Of a DNA stretch of 64,000 bases, positions 63,711-64,000 are shown in pieces. Numbering within the stretch: position 1 is the stretch's first letter; every line of letters begins with the position of its first letter. The notes under the pieces were generated by a model. The model was not told where the DNA came from, did not search any database, and saw only the letters and a program-made list of their open reading frames with translations. Source of the stretch: Saururus chinensis (taxonomy: Eukaryota > Streptophyta > Magnoliopsida > Piperales > Saururaceae); NCBI GenBank assembly GCA_035235625.1, contig CP141147.1, positions 14,621,001-14,685,000 on the forward strand, written 5' to 3'. A program made the position numbers and the translations under genes.

Positions 63711-64000
63711 AGTGGATAAACTACAAACAAAGCCTCATGTTAATCTTACTGCTGCTTGGGAGCTGGTAAATAAAAGGAGATTTGTTGTTTTTGGAGGAGC
63801 CTCACTGGTTGCCATTTTAACATTTAATTGTGGCTTTTTTATCTCATCTCCCGCTAAAGCATTAGAGAAGGGGCAGCAAACTTTGGAGAATAAGGAAGGT
63901 GAGGGAGTATTTGATACAATCAAAACCCTGTTTGACCCTAATGAGAAGACAACATCTGGAAAGTTGTTGCCAAAGGCCTATTTGAAGTCTGCAAGGGAAG
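63711..64000 (+). CDS. Internal exon of a predicted membrane or plastid protein, cut by the window edge
   Basis: The acceptor CATCTAACAG precedes an open frame read from 63712 to the window end (96 codons, beginning VDKLQTKPHVNLTAAWELVN). A hydrophobic segment FVVFGGASLVAILTFNCGFF is followed by ISSPAKALEKG, a basic-hydrophobic-AKA pattern like thylakoid-transfer or membrane-anchor signals. Next come a charged stretch and KTLFDPNEKTTSGKLLPKAY, then LKSARE at the edge. I have a weak recollection of this start in plant chloroplast proteins with a PSB27-like helical C-terminal part, but that part is not in the window. The upstream exon carrying the initiator and any transit peptide is not identified. 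It is a host gene with no damage visible in this exon. Confidence 0.65.

Overview
The window is nuclear DNA of a flowering plant. The evidence is a ten-coding-exon cytosolic O-acetylserine (thiol)lyase gene with GT-AG introns, plant hAT, Stowaway and Ulp1-bearing DNA transposon remains, and long terminal repeats resembling those of the Del/Tekay group of Ty3/gypsy elements. I cannot name the species. Three host loci are supported: a small secreted six-cysteine peptide gene (minus, 11213-11443), the cysteine synthase gene (minus, about 34306-39955 including a leader exon and leader intron), and the 5' part of a gene for a probable membrane or plastid protein that runs off the right edge (plus, exon 63711-64000). 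Most of the remainder is a mosaic of transposable elements.

Layout. 1-10780 is a stack of LTR pieces: a 3' LTR with its polypurine tract (1-2609) lies in a minus-strand LTR (2610-5199), which seems to lie in a further plus-strand LTR (5200-7876), next to another minus-strand LTR (7877-10780). 10781-12712 holds the peptide gene. 12713-23156 is a degraded DNA transposon carrying a Ulp1-type cysteine protease domain, split by two solo LTRs: 12713-16955 (target duplication ATTTC) and 18568-21086 (target duplication CTATT). 23890-27480 is a degraded hAT transposon. 29056-30237 is a fold-back element with seven internal palindromes. 31130-33726 holds two hAT-type non-autonomous elements. 34306-40040 is the cysteine synthase locus. 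40559-43813 holds small inverted-repeat elements. 46635-50254 holds LTR pieces. 50652-59282 is a BED-finger (RICESLEEPER-like) hAT element interrupted by an LTR (52128-56563, target duplication AGTAC/CGTAC). That LTR is itself interrupted by a solo LTR on the other strand (52990-55055, target duplication GTTTT). A 503-bp inverted-repeat element (57776-58278, target duplication ATTTTTGG) sits in the hAT 3' coding region.

The host genes do not form a pathway together. The most unusual things are an inverted-repeat element with two tRNA-like promoter modules seen in two copies, the fold-back element with repeated 27-nt palindromes, tandem arrays inside LTRs, and a 20-codon upstream reading frame in the inferred leader of the cysteine synthase gene. 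I saw no convincing gag-pol coding region anywhere, and no tRNA, rRNA or CRISPR. I did not find a clearly new multi-gene system.
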